Origin: Polaromonas sp.
GTDB taxonomy: Bacteria > Pseudomonadota > Gammaproteobacteria > Burkholderiales > Burkholderiaceae_C
Direction: 5' to 3'
Assembly: GCA_013297865.1 (NCBI GenBank)
Contig: JAAFIP010000005.1
Coordinates: 248,001-312,000 of the forward strand
DNA: 64,000 nucleotides
The position numbers and the translations under genes were made by a program. Each line of letters begins with the position of its first letter. Positions within the stretch are counted from its first letter, which is position 1. Below are positions 18,153 to 27,015 of this stretch, piece after piece. The notes beneath the pieces were generated by a model. That model was not told the DNA's origin and did not search any database. It saw only the letters and a program-made list of their open reading frames with translations.

Positions 18153-18818
18153 ATGGATTTAGGCATTCAAAACCTTTGGCTCTTTGTGCTCGCAGGCTGG
18201 GCGCTCAATCTCACGCCTGGCCCGGATGTGCTGTACATGGTGACGCATTCGCTTAAAAGTGGCTGGCGCGCAGGCGCGGTGGCGGCTGCGGGTATCACCG
18301 CGGGCTGCTTTGTGCATGTGGCTGCTGCCACAGTAGGCCTGAGCGCGCTGGTCAGTGCTTCGGCCACGGCATTCAGCGTGCTCAAGTGGGTGGGCGCGGC
18401 GTATCTGGTGTATGTGGGCTGGCATATGCTGACTTCCAAAGCCGACCCTTCTGCTACACAATTTATAGCTGCTCCCGCGACATTCCAGGGCTCTGCAGCC
18501 GAGTTTTCCTATAAAAAAGTGTTTCTGCGGGGTTTTTGGACGAATGTGCTGAACCCGAAGGTGGCGCTGTTCTTTCTGGCCTTTTTGCCGCAGTTCATCA
18601 GCCCCCACTCTGCCCATCCGAGCTGGGCGTTTCTGTTTCTCGGTGTGCTGTTCAATGTCAATGCGATTCCCATTAACCTGGGCTATGTCACACTGGCGGC
18701 ATGGCTGAGCCAGCGCACCGCCATAGTCCAGCGCGGCATGCACTGGCTGGAGCGGGCCGCGGGCGCGCTGTTTATCGGTTTTGGCATCAAGCTGGCGCTC
18801 AGCGAGACGGCACGTTAA
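18153..18818 (+). CDS. LysE/RhtB family amino-acid exporter with a repeat-derived loop
   Basis: This 221-residue inner-membrane protein has about six spans. The N-terminal motif L-N-L-T-P-G-P-D-V-L-Y (about 18-28) is typical of RhtB-type homoserine/threonine efflux proteins. The hydrophilic loop between spans three and four (about 105-120, T-Q-F-I-A-A-P-A-T-F-Q-G-S-A-A-E) is encoded by an antisense copy of the short dispersed repeat. It lies 24 bp upstream of threonine aldolase, which suits a threonine-related role, but the substrate is not proved. Confidence 0.87.
   Translation: MDLGIQNLWLFVLAGWALNLTPGPDVLYMVTHSLKSGWRAGAVAAAGITAGCFVHVAAATVGLSALVSASATAFSVLKWVGAAYLVYVGWHMLTSKADPSATQFIAAPATFQGSAAEFSYKKVFLRGFWTNVLNPKVALFFLAFLPQFISPHSAHPSWAFLFLGVLFNVNAIPINLGYVTLAAWLSQRTAIVQRGMHWLERAAGALFIGFGIKLALSETAR
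18453..18500 (-). repeat. Short dispersed repeat, copy 4, inside the RhtB gene
   Basis: Read on the minus strand it shows the left dyad GGCTGCAGAGCC, then TGGAATGTCGCGGGAGCAGC and the right GCTA/TAGC stem. It lies antisense to the gene and keeps the reading frame open. Confidence 0.85.
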
Positions 18819-18842
18819 ACCCACTTACTTTCAAGGAAGTCT

Positions 18843-19904
18843 ATGCAAACCATTGATCTGCGCAGCGACACTGTCACCCGCCCTACGCCCGGCATGCGCG
18901 AGGCGATGATGACGGCGCCCGTGGGCGATGATGTGTTTGGCGACGACCCTACGGTCAACGCGCTGCAGGACAAGATTGCATCCATGCTGGGCTTTGAAGC
19001 GGCGCTGTTTGTGCCCACGGGCACGCAAAGCAATCTGTGCGGCATCCTGGCGCACTGCCAGCGCGGCGACGAATACATCGTCGGTCAGATGGCGCACACC
19101 TACCGCTGGGAAGGTGGTGGCGCGGCCGTGCTGGGCAGCGTGCAGCCTCAGCCATTGGCGCATGCAGCAGATGGCTCGCTGCCGCTGGCCGACATTGAGG
19201 CAGCGATCAAACCCGATGACGCGCACTTTGCCAAAACCCGTTTGCTGGCGCTGGAAAACACCATTGGTGGCAAGCTGCTGCCTTTTGACTATGTGCAAGC
19301 TGCGACGAAGCTTGCCAAGAGCAAAGGCCTGGCTACGCATTTGGACGGCGCGCGCTTGTTCAACGCGGCCGTGGCACAGGCCGGGCAAGATAAGGCGCAA
19401 GCAGCGCCAGCTGACGGTGCGTTGCGCGAGGCGCATCGCATAGCCCAGTGCTTCGACTCTGTGAGCGTGTGCTTCAGCAAAGGCCTGGGGGCTCCCGTGG
19501 GCTCGGCCCTGTGCGGCAGCAAAGACCTCCTTGCCAAAGCCCATCGCCTGCGCAAAATGACAGGCGGTGGCATGCGCCAGGCGGGCTTTCTGGCGGCCGC
19601 AGCGCTGTATGCGCTGGACCACCATGTAGCACGCCTGGCCGACGACCATGCGCTTGCTAAGCGATTGGCTGCAGCGTTTGAAAAAATCGACGGCGCTAGC
19701 GTAGACCCGGTGCACAGCAATATCGTGTTTGTCGATTTGAACGGCCCCGCCAAGGCTAAAGCCGCTGGCTTGCTGGCACACCTTAAGCAACACGGCATTT
19801 TGGCCACGGGCCTGTACCGCATGCGCTTTGTCACGCATCTGGATGTAGACGCGGCTGCGGTAGACCGGGCTATTGAGGTGATTGAGCGCTACTTTAAAAG
19901 CTAG
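18843..19904 (+). CDS. ltaE: Low-specificity L-threonine aldolase
   Basis: This 353-residue fold-type I PLP enzyme cleaves threonine or allo-threonine to glycine and acetaldehyde. It begins with the family motif D-L-R-S-D-T-V-T-R-P-T, has P-T-G-T-Q-S-N for phosphate binding, and the Schiff-base lysine is at about Lys213 in F-S-K-G-L-G-A-P. The AAGGAAG site is 7 nt before the ATG. It is in an operon with the RhtB exporter and converges on the catalase-fold gene with a 4-bp gap. Confidence 0.93.
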   Translation: MQTIDLRSDTVTRPTPGMREAMMTAPVGDDVFGDDPTVNALQDKIASMLGFEAALFVPTGTQSNLCGILAHCQRGDEYIVGQMAHTYRWEGGGAAVLGSVQPQPLAHAADGSLPLADIEAAIKPDDAHFAKTRLLALENTIGGKLLPFDYVQAATKLAKSKGLATHLDGARLFNAAVAQAGQDKAQAAPADGALREAHRIAQCFDSVSVCFSKGLGAPVGSALCGSKDLLAKAHRLRKMTGGGMRQAGFLAAAALYALDHHVARLADDHALAKRLAAAFEKIDGASVDPVHSNIVFVDLNGPAKAKAAGLLAHLKQHGILATGLYRMRFVTHLDVDAAAVDRAIEVIERYFKS

Positions 19905-19908
19905 CGTC

Positions 19909-20895
19909 CTAGGCAATGTCCTTGCGCTTATCCCGCGCATGGCGAAACTTGGACAGCGCCTTGTAGATTGCCACGCGCGCGCGGTTGATACCGCCCAGTG
20001 GCGCGTGCTGCGGCCAGGCATGGCCCGGAGAAAACGACAGCACTTCACTGAGGGCCTCGCGCTGCGCATCACCGAGAAACTGCTGTTTGTCAAAACGCAG
20101 GCTGGCCACTTTGACAAACGGCGAGCTCTCTTCATTCCAGCGCACTGCCGCATTTTCAATCGGCATATCGCCCTGGCGCAGTTGCACGCAGAAGTCAAAA
20201 CTGGCGGGGTGCTGCGCCAGGTGCTCTTGCATGGCGATGCTCAGGTAGTTCTCGCCCCGCTCCGTGGGCGCGGGGCTCTGGTAGGCCGAGGTGGGCCGCA
20301 GCGCATATTTCACCACCGCGTCCGTGCCCCAGAGGTAGGGCGTGGTGCTCCAGTAGCAGATGTCCAGCGGCGAGTTTGGGGTGCTGCGGCCCTGCTTAAG
20401 CGCCTTGAGTGCGCCCGCGTGGCCTGTGAACAGCATTTTGGCAACCAGCATCCACGGCGAGCGCTCGATGGTGTAGTAGACCGCATCACGAAACAGCTTG
20501 ATGGTGCCCAGCGGCATGGTGGGGTGGCTCATCAACACAAAATCCTGGCTGATCGGCACTTCACCGTCCTTGCCGTCGCTGCCCGTGCCCATCAGCTTGA
20601 GGGCAAAACCGCGAAAGTCTGGCACGCCGTCGGGCTGTGGCGTGCCGCTGGCGTTGGACACGCGCGCCCAGCAGGGGTAGCTGACCGGCTGTTTGAAAAT
20701 GCCCACCCGCAACGCCTCGGGCAAGCCTGGCTCGACACTGAAAGTACCGCGCAGCACGCCCAAGGCTTTGGGGTGCGCGTCACGCAGGGTCGCGCCTTTG
20801 GCATAGTCGCGCTCCATTTTCAGACGCAGAATGCGGCTCATTTCAGAAATCAGCGCGGCTTCGTTGGGTTCAAGGGTTTCTAAAGGGTGGGGCAT
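19909..20895 (-). CDS. Catalase-fold heme protein (y4iL/SrpA-like)
   Basis: This 328-residue protein has the catalase core order: an R-G-T-F-S-V segment, R-V-S-N-A-S-G with F-R-G-F-A-L-K (about 77-100), and a central F-V-L-M-S-H-P-T region. It is far shorter than true catalases (about 480) and has no signal peptide, so it fits the catalase-like y4iL subgroup, probably a peroxidase or a heme enzyme acting on organic peroxides. It is divergent from dbpA. Confidence 0.75.
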   Translation of the reverse strand: MPHPLETLEPNEAALISEMSRILRLKMERDYAKGATLRDAHPKALGVLRGTFSVEPGLPEALRVGIFKQPVSYPCWARVSNASGTPQPDGVPDFRGFALKLMGTGSDGKDGEVPISQDFVLMSHPTMPLGTIKLFRDAVYYTIERSPWMLVAKMLFTGHAGALKALKQGRSTPNSPLDICYWSTTPYLWGTDAVVKYALRPTSAYQSPAPTERGENYLSIAMQEHLAQHPASFDFCVQLRQGDMPIENAAVRWNEESSPFVKVASLRFDKQQFLGDAQREALSEVLSFSPGHAWPQHAPLGGINRARVAIYKALSKFRHARDKRKDIA

Positions 20896-21011
20896 ACATC
20901 CAAGTCACAGGCAGCACCATGCCGCAGCTTATCGCTCTATCCACAAAACGAATGAGGGTGCTTGGCTTGTCAACCCACTGTCACAGCGATGGCAGCACCG
21001 ATAATGGCCCC

Positions 21012-22394
21012 ATGAACTCCAACACCCGCTTCGACCAGCTGCCCCTGCCACCTGAGACGGTAGCCAACCTCACGCAGCTGGGCTACACCGCCATGACGCC
21101 GATCCAGGCGGCCAGTCTGCCGCCCGCGCTGGCTGGCAAGGACATCATTGCCCAGGCCAAAACCGGCAGCGGCAAAACCGCTGCGTTTGCACTGGCCCTG
21201 CTGGCCAACCTGAACGCCCGGCGCTTTGCGGTGCAGGCGCTGGTGCTGTGCCCCACGCGCGAGCTGGCCGACCAGGTGGCCACCGAGGTGCGCCGCCTGG
21301 CGCGCGCCACCGCCAACACCAAGGTGGTCACCCTGTGCGGCGGTGTGCCCCTGCGCGGGCAGACCGCTAGCCTAGAGCAGGGCGCGCACATCGTGGTGGG
21401 CACGCCGGGCCGCGTGATGGACCACCTGGAGCGCGGCAGCTTGGATATCAGCGCGCTCAACACCCTGGTGCTGGACGAGGCAGACCGCATGCTGGACATG
21501 GGCTTTTTTGACGACATCGTGGTGGTGGCCAAAAAATGCCCCAAAGAGCGCCAGACCCTGCTGTTCAGCGCCACCTATCCCGAGGGCATCGCCAAGCTCA
21601 GCCAGCAGTTCATGCGCGAGCCGCTGACGGTCAAGGTGGAGCTGCAGCACGCGGGCAGCCAGATTGCGCAGCGCTGGTATGAGGTCAAGGACAGCGAGCG
21701 CCTGCATGCAGTGGGCCAGCTGCTGGCGCACTTTCGCCCCGAGAGCACGCTGGCCTTTTGCAACACCAAACAGCAATGCCGCGACCTGCTGGCCGTGCTG
21801 CAGGCCCAGGGCTACCAGGCCCTGGCGCTGTATGGCGAGCTTGAGCAGCGCGAGCGCGACCAGGTGCTGGTGCAGTTTGCCAACCGCAGCATCAGCGTGC
21901 TGGTAGCCACCGACGTGGCCGCGCGCGGCCTGGACATTGCCAACCTCAACGCCGTGATCAATGTCGACGTCACCCCCGATGCCGAAGTCCACATCCACCG
22001 CATCGGCCGCACTGGCCGCGCAGGCGAGGAGGGTCTGGCCCTCAGCCTGGCCAGCATGAACGAGATGGGCTATGTCGGCAAGATCGAGCAGATGCAAAAC
22101 ACCGAATCCGTATGGCACAAGCTGGCCGATCTCAGCCCTGCCAGCAAAGCCCCCCTGGTGCCTCCCATGGCCACCCTGCACATCCAGGGCGGCCGCAAAG
22201 AAAAAATCCGGCCAGGCGATGTGCTGGGCGCTCTAACTGCCAACTTGGGCTACAGCCGCGAGCAAGTCGGCAAGATCACGGTCAACGAGTTTTCCACCTA
22301 CGTCGCCGTAGCGCGCAGCATTGGGCAGGAAGTGGCGAATCGGCTGAACGCCACGCAGATCAAGGGCAAGGGTGTGAAGGTGCGGGTGCTGTGA
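21012..22394 (+). CDS. dbpA: ATP-dependent RNA helicase DbpA
   Basis: This 460-residue DEAD-box helicase acts in 50S ribosome assembly. Motifs in order: Q-motif near 10-30, Walker A A-K-T-G-S-G-K-T, D-E-A-D, S-A-T, and H-R-I-G-R-T-G-R. The C-terminal domain (about 385-460, with G-D-V-L-G-A-L) is the DbpA RNA-binding domain that recognises a 23S rRNA hairpin. The start at 21012 removes an upstream extension with no helicase homology. A copy of the dispersed repeat follows about 36 bp after the stop. Confidence 0.95.
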   Translation: MNSNTRFDQLPLPPETVANLTQLGYTAMTPIQAASLPPALAGKDIIAQAKTGSGKTAAFALALLANLNARRFAVQALVLCPTRELADQVATEVRRLARATANTKVVTLCGGVPLRGQTASLEQGAHIVVGTPGRVMDHLERGSLDISALNTLVLDEADRMLDMGFFDDIVVVAKKCPKERQTLLFSATYPEGIAKLSQQFMREPLTVKVELQHAGSQIAQRWYEVKDSERLHAVGQLLAHFRPESTLAFCNTKQQCRDLLAVLQAQGYQALALYGELEQRERDQVLVQFANRSISVLVATDVAARGLDIANLNAVINVDVTPDAEVHIHRIGRTGRAGEEGLALSLASMNEMGYVGKIEQMQNTESVWHKLADLSPASKAPLVPPMATLHIQGGRKEKIRPGDVLGALTANLGYSREQVGKITVNEFSTYVAVARSIGQEVANRLNATQIKGKGVKVRVL

Positions 22395-22430
22395 TACCGT
22401 GCAAGGTTATCCGCATTTAAACCAATCAAT

Positions 22431-22480
22431 CGGCCTGCAAGTCAATAGAATGTCGCGGGAGCAGCTATTAAATTCATAGC
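22431..22480 (+). repeat. Short dispersed repeat, copy 5, at the dbpA/ppk2 convergent junction
   Basis: It is a near-consensus copy: GGCCTGCAAGTC, AATAGAATGTCGCGGGAGC, and a right stem AGCTAT/ATAGCT that continues into the ppk2 stop codon (TAG on the minus strand at 22482-22480). The hairpin may act as a bidirectional terminator or 3' stabiliser. Confidence 0.92.
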
Positions 22481-23325
22481 TATTTGATTTTCAATCCGAT
22501 CAATTTTGGATCATCAGGCGGATACTTCAAACCCAGCGATTTGAGTTTGTCGCGCACCAGGGTGGCAATCATCAGGTTGCGATGGGTCTTGGAATCTGCG
22601 GGCACGATGGTCCAGGGGGCATGGGCTGTGCTGGTGGCGCCCAGCAGGGCTTCGTAGGCTTTCTGGTAGGCGGCCCACTGCTTGCGCACCTCAATGTCGC
22701 CCAGGCTGAACTTCCAGCGTTTGGTGGGATCGTCAATGCGCTCCTGCAGACGCTGGCCCTGCTCTTTGAAGCTGATGTGCAGCATGAACTTCATCACCAC
22801 GGTGCCGGTCTCTGTGAGCATGCGTTCGAGGTCGTTGATGTGGGCAAAGCGCTGGCGGGTCTGTTCGGGGCTGATCCAGCCGTTGACCACCGGCACCAGC
22901 ACATCTTCGTAGTGGCTGCGGTTAAAGATCATCACTTCGCCCGCGGCCGGGGCCTGCTGGTGGATGCGCCAAAGGTAGTCGTGGGCGCGCTCGGTCTCGG
23001 TGGGCGCTTTCCAGCCCAAGGCGTGCACACCTAGCGCGCTGGTGCGGCCGAACACGCCGCGGATGGTGCCGTCTTTGCCCGAGGTGTCGGTGCCTTGCAG
23101 TATCACCAGCAGCTTGAAGCGGCGGTCGGCATACAGCATGTCCTGCAGGCCATCCAGTTCAATAGCCAAAGCATCTACGGTTGCCTTGTCTTTGGCCTTG
23201 TCGCCGCTGGAGTAGGGCTTGGCCGATGGATCGCACTTTTCCAGGGAAAAAGCCTTGGCCTTGCCATTAGCAGGCGGCTGCCAGGCCGAGAGCAGGGCGT
23301 TGCGGGGATTGCTTTTTGCGGGCAT
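22480..23325 (-). CDS. ppk2: Polyphosphate kinase 2 family protein
   Basis: This 281-residue protein starts at 23325 (M-P-A-K-S-N-P); the longer open frame upstream reads through the intergenic hairpin and the FAH gene. Walker A is G-T-D-T-S-G-K-D-G, the lid region is R-A-H-D-Y-L-W-R, and Walker B is in F-N-R-S-H-Y-E-D-V. PPK2 enzymes move phosphate between polyphosphate and nucleotides. Its size and single domain fit a class that phosphorylates NDP or NMP. The stop codon overlaps the edge of repeat copy 5. Confidence 0.9.
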   Translation of the reverse strand: MPAKSNPRNALLSAWQPPANGKAKAFSLEKCDPSAKPYSSGDKAKDKATVDALAIELDGLQDMLYADRRFKLLVILQGTDTSGKDGTIRGVFGRTSALGVHALGWKAPTETERAHDYLWRIHQQAPAAGEVMIFNRSHYEDVLVPVVNGWISPEQTRQRFAHINDLERMLTETGTVVMKFMLHISFKEQGQRLQERIDDPTKRWKFSLGDIEVRKQWAAYQKAYEALLGATSTAHAPWTIVPADSKTHRNLMIATLVRDKLKSLGLKYPPDDPKLIGLKIK

Positions 23326-23384
23326 GCACTTGGACTCCACAGGTTCGCTGACACAGCGCAGCAGGCCCAATGTACACCCCAATG

Positions 23385-23423
23385 GTGGCACAGCGCAAGC
23401 CGTGGCTTGCTGCGCCATGGCAC
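23385..23423. promoter_or_regulatory. Long imperfect hairpin between ppk2 and the FAH gene
   Basis: GTGGCACAGCGCAAGCC (23385-23401) pairs with GGCTTGCTGCGCCATGGCAC (23404-23423) through a perfect 7-bp core around a 2-nt loop plus flanking pairs with small bulges. It follows the FAH stop on the minus strand by about 10 nt and could end that transcript ahead of ppk2. No U-run is seen. Confidence 0.45.
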
Positions 23424-23432
23424 ATTTTGCGC

Positions 23433-24284
23433 TCAGGCCTTTTTGTACGTGCGCACCACCTGGCGCTGCTCGCCCAGGCCTTCGATGCCCAGGGTCATCA
23501 CATCGCCTTTTTTCAAGAAGCGCGGGGGCTTCATGCCCATGCCGACGCCGGGCGGTGTGCCGGTGGTAATCACATCGCCGGGCATCAGGGTCATGAACTG
23601 GCTGACATAGCTGACGATTTTGGCAACACCGAAGATCATGGTTTTGGTATTGCCGGTCTGCACACGCTGGCCATTGAGGTCCAGCCACATGCCCAGCTTC
23701 TGCACGTTCGGCACATCTTCCTTGGTGACTAGCCAGGGGCCGATGGGGCCGAAGGTGTCGCAGCCCTTGCCTTTGTCCCACTGCGGGCCGCGCTCGAGCT
23801 GGTATTCACGCTCGCTCACATCATTGACCAGCGCGTAGCCTGCTACGAAATTCAAGGCGTCTTTTTGGCTGACATACTGGGCCTTGGTGCCGATCACGAT
23901 GCCCAGCTCCACTTCCCAGTCGCTTTTGACCGAGTTTTTGGGCAGCATCACCTCATCGTTGGGGCCCTGGATGCAGGTGGTGGCTTTCATGAACACGATG
24001 GGTTCTTTGGGAATCGGCATGCCTGCCTCGGCGGCATGGTCAGAGTAGTTCAGGCCGATGGCGATGAATTTACCTACCTGGGCTACTGGGCAGCCCATGC
24101 GGGGCTTGCCTTTGACTGCGGGCAGCTTGTCGGTTTTGATTTTGGCCAGCTTCTTCAGCGCGGCTTCGCTTAATTGCGCTGCGCCAATATCAGGCACCAC
24201 GCTGCTCAGGTCACGCAGTACGCCTTGTGCATCAATGAGGCCAGGTTTTTCTTTGCCAGGGTTGCCGTAGCGAACGAGTTTCAT
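23433..24284 (-). CDS. Fumarylacetoacetate hydrolase family protein (candidate diketo-acid hydrolase)
   Basis: This 283-residue protein has an N-terminal cap and the FAH catalytic domain (from about 75: I-G-L-N-Y-S-D-H-A, then E-L-G-I-V-I-G and D-V-S-E-R-E-Y-Q as metal-site segments). The start at 24284 follows AAAGGAAA; the frame extends further without support. It is 33 bp downstream of an SDR and divergent from a sugar-acid regulator. This SDR plus FAH pair resembles the 3-deoxy-sugar-acid dehydrogenase and 2,4-diketo-3-deoxy acid hydrolase of non-phosphorylative L-rhamnose/L-fucose routes. A 2-keto-3-deoxy acid dehydratase of the same fold is the alternative. Confidence 0.82.
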   Translation of the reverse strand: MKLVRYGNPGKEKPGLIDAQGVLRDLSSVVPDIGAAQLSEAALKKLAKIKTDKLPAVKGKPRMGCPVAQVGKFIAIGLNYSDHAAEAGMPIPKEPIVFMKATTCIQGPNDEVMLPKNSVKSDWEVELGIVIGTKAQYVSQKDALNFVAGYALVNDVSEREYQLERGPQWDKGKGCDTFGPIGPWLVTKEDVPNVQKLGMWLDLNGQRVQTGNTKTMIFGVAKIVSYVSQFMTLMPGDVITTGTPPGVGMGMKPPRFLKKGDVMTLGIEGLGEQRQVVRTYKKA

Positions 24285-24317
24285 GGGTTTCCTTTTTTGC
24301 GTTCTAAAAATCAATGG

Positions 24318-25052
24318 TCAGATCGTGATGCCGCCGTCAATATGATAGGCCTGGCCTGTGACAAAAGCCGATTCGTCGCTGGCTAAAAATACCACCAAAG
24401 GCGCTATTTCATGGGCCTGCGCCAGTCTACCCATCGGCTGGCGGGCGATAAACTGCGCCCGCGCGGCCACCGGGTCGTCAAATGCGTTGATGCGCTCACC
24501 CAGAGAGGGGGTATCCACCGTGCCGGGGCACAGGGCATTACAGCGAATGCCCTGGGCCACAAAATCTGCGGCGACCGATTTGGTCAAGCCAATGACTGCC
24601 GCCTTGGTGGTGCCGTAGACAAAGCGATTGGGCAGGCCCTTGATGCTGCTGCACACACTGGCCATATTGATGATGCTGCCGCCGCCATTCGCCAGCATCA
24701 AGGGCAATGCCGCCTGGATTGCCCAAAACTGGGCGCGCACATTGAGCGCAAAGGCAAACTCCAGCTCACTGTCTTTGACCTGCAGCACATGGCCTGCATG
24801 CACAAAGCCCGCGCAGTTGAACAGCACGTTGATGGCAGGCAGCGACTGCACCACCGCCTCAATGGCGGCCTTGTCCAGCACATCCAGCACCTGAGTGCGG
24901 ATATTGGCCACGCCTTCATAGCCGCGCAGCAGCGCCGGGTTCACGTCGGTGGCCAGCACCTGCGCGCCCTCGCGCGCCAGCGCCAGCGCGCTGGCTTGGC
25001 CAATGCCTTGCCCGGCAGCCGTAACCAGCGCAGTTTTTCCTTGCAGCCGCAT
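24318..25052 (-). CDS. SDR family oxidoreductase (candidate 2-keto-3-deoxy sugar-acid dehydrogenase)
   Basis: This 244-residue classical short-chain dehydrogenase has the cofactor motif T-A-A-G-Q-G-I-G (about 10-17), N-A-G replaced by N-C-A-G, and the catalytic Ser with Y-G-T-T-K (Tyr about 145, Lys 149). It resembles 2-keto-3-deoxy-L-fuconate dehydrogenases and DHRS6-like enzymes. The start at 25052 follows AAGGAAGC. It is the promoter-proximal gene of the two-gene minus-strand operon with the FAH hydrolase, opposite the FadR-type regulator gene. Confidence 0.82.
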   Translation of the reverse strand: MRLQGKTALVTAAGQGIGQASALALAREGAQVLATDVNPALLRGYEGVANIRTQVLDVLDKAAIEAVVQSLPAINVLFNCAGFVHAGHVLQVKDSELEFAFALNVRAQFWAIQAALPLMLANGGGSIINMASVCSSIKGLPNRFVYGTTKAAVIGLTKSVAADFVAQGIRCNALCPGTVDTPSLGERINAFDDPVAARAQFIARQPMGRLAQAHEIAPLVVFLASDESAFVTGQAYHIDGGITI

Positions 25053-25151
25053 GGTGCTTCCTTGAGTGATGAAACAACGCGCCACGCGAGGGTTCACGTT
25101 GACACAGGGTTTTGCCTGATGTTGGGGTGGATGATTTATGTGATTATTAAT

Positions 25152-25162
25152 TGGTCTTACCA
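25152..25162. promoter_or_regulatory. Candidate FadR-family operator TGGTCTTACCA
   Basis: The divergent region contains TGGT-ctt-ACCA, the typical TGGTnnnACCA palindrome of FadR-subfamily GntR regulators. It lies within a wider AATTGG...CCAATT dyad (25149-25173). It is 59 bp before the regulator start and 100 bp before the SDR start, so it could control both directions. Confidence 0.5.
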
Positions 25163-25220
25163 CTTGTCCAATTGTCGATTACCCTTACTACAGATCACCA
25201 CCGCCCGCGCGCCCACTTCC

Positions 25221-25940
25221 ATGCCGCTGCAAACCGTCGAACCCCAGCGCCTGTACCGCCAGATCGCCGAACAATTGCGTTCGCTGATCGGCCAGGGCGA
25301 GTTCGCAGTGGGCGCCAGGTTGCCCGCCGAACGCGACCTGGCGCGCCAATTGGGTGTGAGCCGTCCGTCGGTGCGCGAAGCGCTGATCGCACTGGAGGTG
25401 GAGGGATGGGTAGAGGTGCGCACAGGCTCGGGCGTGTATGTGCTGGACCGCTCTGGCAGCCATCGCCATACGGCCACTGAATCCCTCGCCCCCTCTGAGT
25501 GGGGCCCGCTGGAACTGATCCGCGCACGCCGCGTAGTAGAGGGCGAAACTGCGGCCCTGGCCGCAGCGCAGGCCAAGCGCAAAGATATCGACACCATGGC
25601 CAAGGCGATAGCGTCCATGACACTGGATGCAGACCAGGGCGTGATGCCGCTGGAGGGCGACCGCGCATTCCACTCCGCCATTGCGCAGGCCAGTGGCAAC
25701 GTCGTGCTGGTGGAAACCGTGCAAACCTTTTGGGATTCCCGCCGTGGCCCCCTGTTCATGACGCTGGGCGGGCATTTTGAAACCTTCAAATCCTGGCGCG
25801 CCGCCATCGATGAGCACCACGCGATCCTTGAGGCTGTGCGCCTGCATGACGCGCCTGCTGCGCGCCGTGCCATGCATGAACACATGGACAAATCACATGC
25901 CCGATTCAGTGCGAGCTGGCGCCGCACGAAACGCAGTTAA
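25221..25940 (+). CDS. GntR/FadR-family transcriptional regulator of the sugar-acid cluster
   Basis: This 239-residue regulator has an N-terminal GntR winged helix (L-P-A-E-R-D-L-A-R-Q-L-G-V-S-R-P-S-V-R-E-A, about 35-56) and an all-helical FCD effector domain (about 95-230). The start at 25221 matches the family; a long upstream open frame is antisense to the SDR gene. UxuR/ExuR/DgoR-like members respond to sugar acids, and the gene order suggests control of both the SDR-FAH and the TRAP-uxa/uxu operons. Confidence 0.88.
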   Translation: MPLQTVEPQRLYRQIAEQLRSLIGQGEFAVGARLPAERDLARQLGVSRPSVREALIALEVEGWVEVRTGSGVYVLDRSGSHRHTATESLAPSEWGPLELIRARRVVEGETAALAAAQAKRKDIDTMAKAIASMTLDADQGVMPLEGDRAFHSAIAQASGNVVLVETVQTFWDSRRGPLFMTLGGHFETFKSWRAAIDEHHAILEAVRLHDAPAARRAMHEHMDKSHARFSASWRRTKRS

Positions 25941-26004
25941 GCCCCGGCAGACACTGCACCCGCTCCAGCAACCCGACTCTTTCAACCTAACCCAGGAGAC
26001 AACC

Positions 26005-27003
26005 ATGCAATCTTTCACGTCCAAGCGCTTCGCCCTCAAAACCATTGCTGCCTGCACTGTGCTGGCTGCCGCGTCGGGTCTGCCCAGTCTGGCCCAGGCG
26101 CAAACCAAGCTCAAGTGGGCGCATGTCTATGAAACCTCCGAGCCTTACCACACGCAATCGGTGTGGGCGGCCGAAGAAATCAAAAAGCGCAGCAATGGAA
26201 AATTCGACATCCAGGTGTTCCCCGCCTCCACACTGGGCAAAGAAACCGACATCAACCAGGGCCTGACCCTGGGCACCGTGGACATGATCATCAGCGGCAC
26301 ATCGTTTGCCGCACGCAGCTACCCACGCCTGGGCATTGCCTACTACCCTTTCATCTTCCGTGATGGCGAACATCTGCTGGCCTACAGCAAGAGCGCGGTG
26401 TTCAAGGAAATGTCGGAGGCCTACCGCGAGAAAACCGGCATCCAGATCACCGCCTACACCTACTATGGCGCTCGCCACACCACCGCACAAAAGGCCTTTA
26501 CCAACTGCGAAGGCATGAAGGGCCTGAAGATCCGCGTGCCTGACGTGCCGGCCTACACCGCTACCCCAAAAGCCTGCGGCGCCAACCCCACCCCCATCGC
26601 CTTTGCCGAGGTGTATCTGGCGCTGCAAAACGGTACTGTGGATGCGCAGGAAAACCCGCTGACCACCATTGAAGCGAAAAAATTCTACGAAGTGCAAAAG
26701 GCCATCATGCTGACCGGCCACATCGTGGACGGTCTGACCACCCAGGTGGCACCGCATCTGTGGAACAAGCTCACCGACGCAGAGAAAGCCATGTTCACCG
26801 AAGTCACCCGTGAAGCAGCTGCCCGAGCATCGGCCCAGATCAAGAAGCGGGAAGGCGAGTTGGCCGACGAGTTCAAGCAAAAGGGCTTGCAGATTGTCAA
26901 CGTCGACCGCAAGAGTTTTCAGGACGCGGTACTCAAGTCCACTACCCTGGAGTCGCTGGGCTATACCCGGGCCGACTACGACAAGATCCAGGCCATCAAA
27001 TAA
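26005..27003 (+). CDS. dctP: TRAP transporter substrate-binding protein, DctP family
   Basis: This 332-residue periplasmic protein has a signal peptide (about 1-33, ending A-Q-A) and a DctP/TAXI-like bilobal domain. It contains the signature arginine region (L-K-I-R-V-P-D-V-P, near 175-183) that binds the substrate carboxylate and a conserved L-Q-N-G-T-V-D-A-Q-E-N-P (about 210). CCAGGAGAC precedes the ATG. It is followed by dctQ and dctM, and its position among uronate genes suggests a hexuronate or aldonate ligand. Confidence 0.92.
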   Translation: MQSFTSKRFALKTIAACTVLAAASGLPSLAQAQTKLKWAHVYETSEPYHTQSVWAAEEIKKRSNGKFDIQVFPASTLGKETDINQGLTLGTVDMIISGTSFAARSYPRLGIAYYPFIFRDGEHLLAYSKSAVFKEMSEAYREKTGIQITAYTYYGARHTTAQKAFTNCEGMKGLKIRVPDVPAYTATPKACGANPTPIAFAEVYLALQNGTVDAQENPLTTIEAKKFYEVQKAIMLTGHIVDGLTTQVAPHLWNKLTDAEKAMFTEVTREAAARASAQIKKREGELADEFKQKGLQIVNVDRKSFQDAVLKSTTLESLGYTRADYDKIQAIK

Positions 27004-27015
27004 GGAGCCTTGGCT

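Noticed and set aside
24411-25220. A long N-terminal extension of the GntR regulator
   Set aside because: It is antisense to the SDR gene and adds 270 residues not seen in the family; the start at 25221 gives the standard length.
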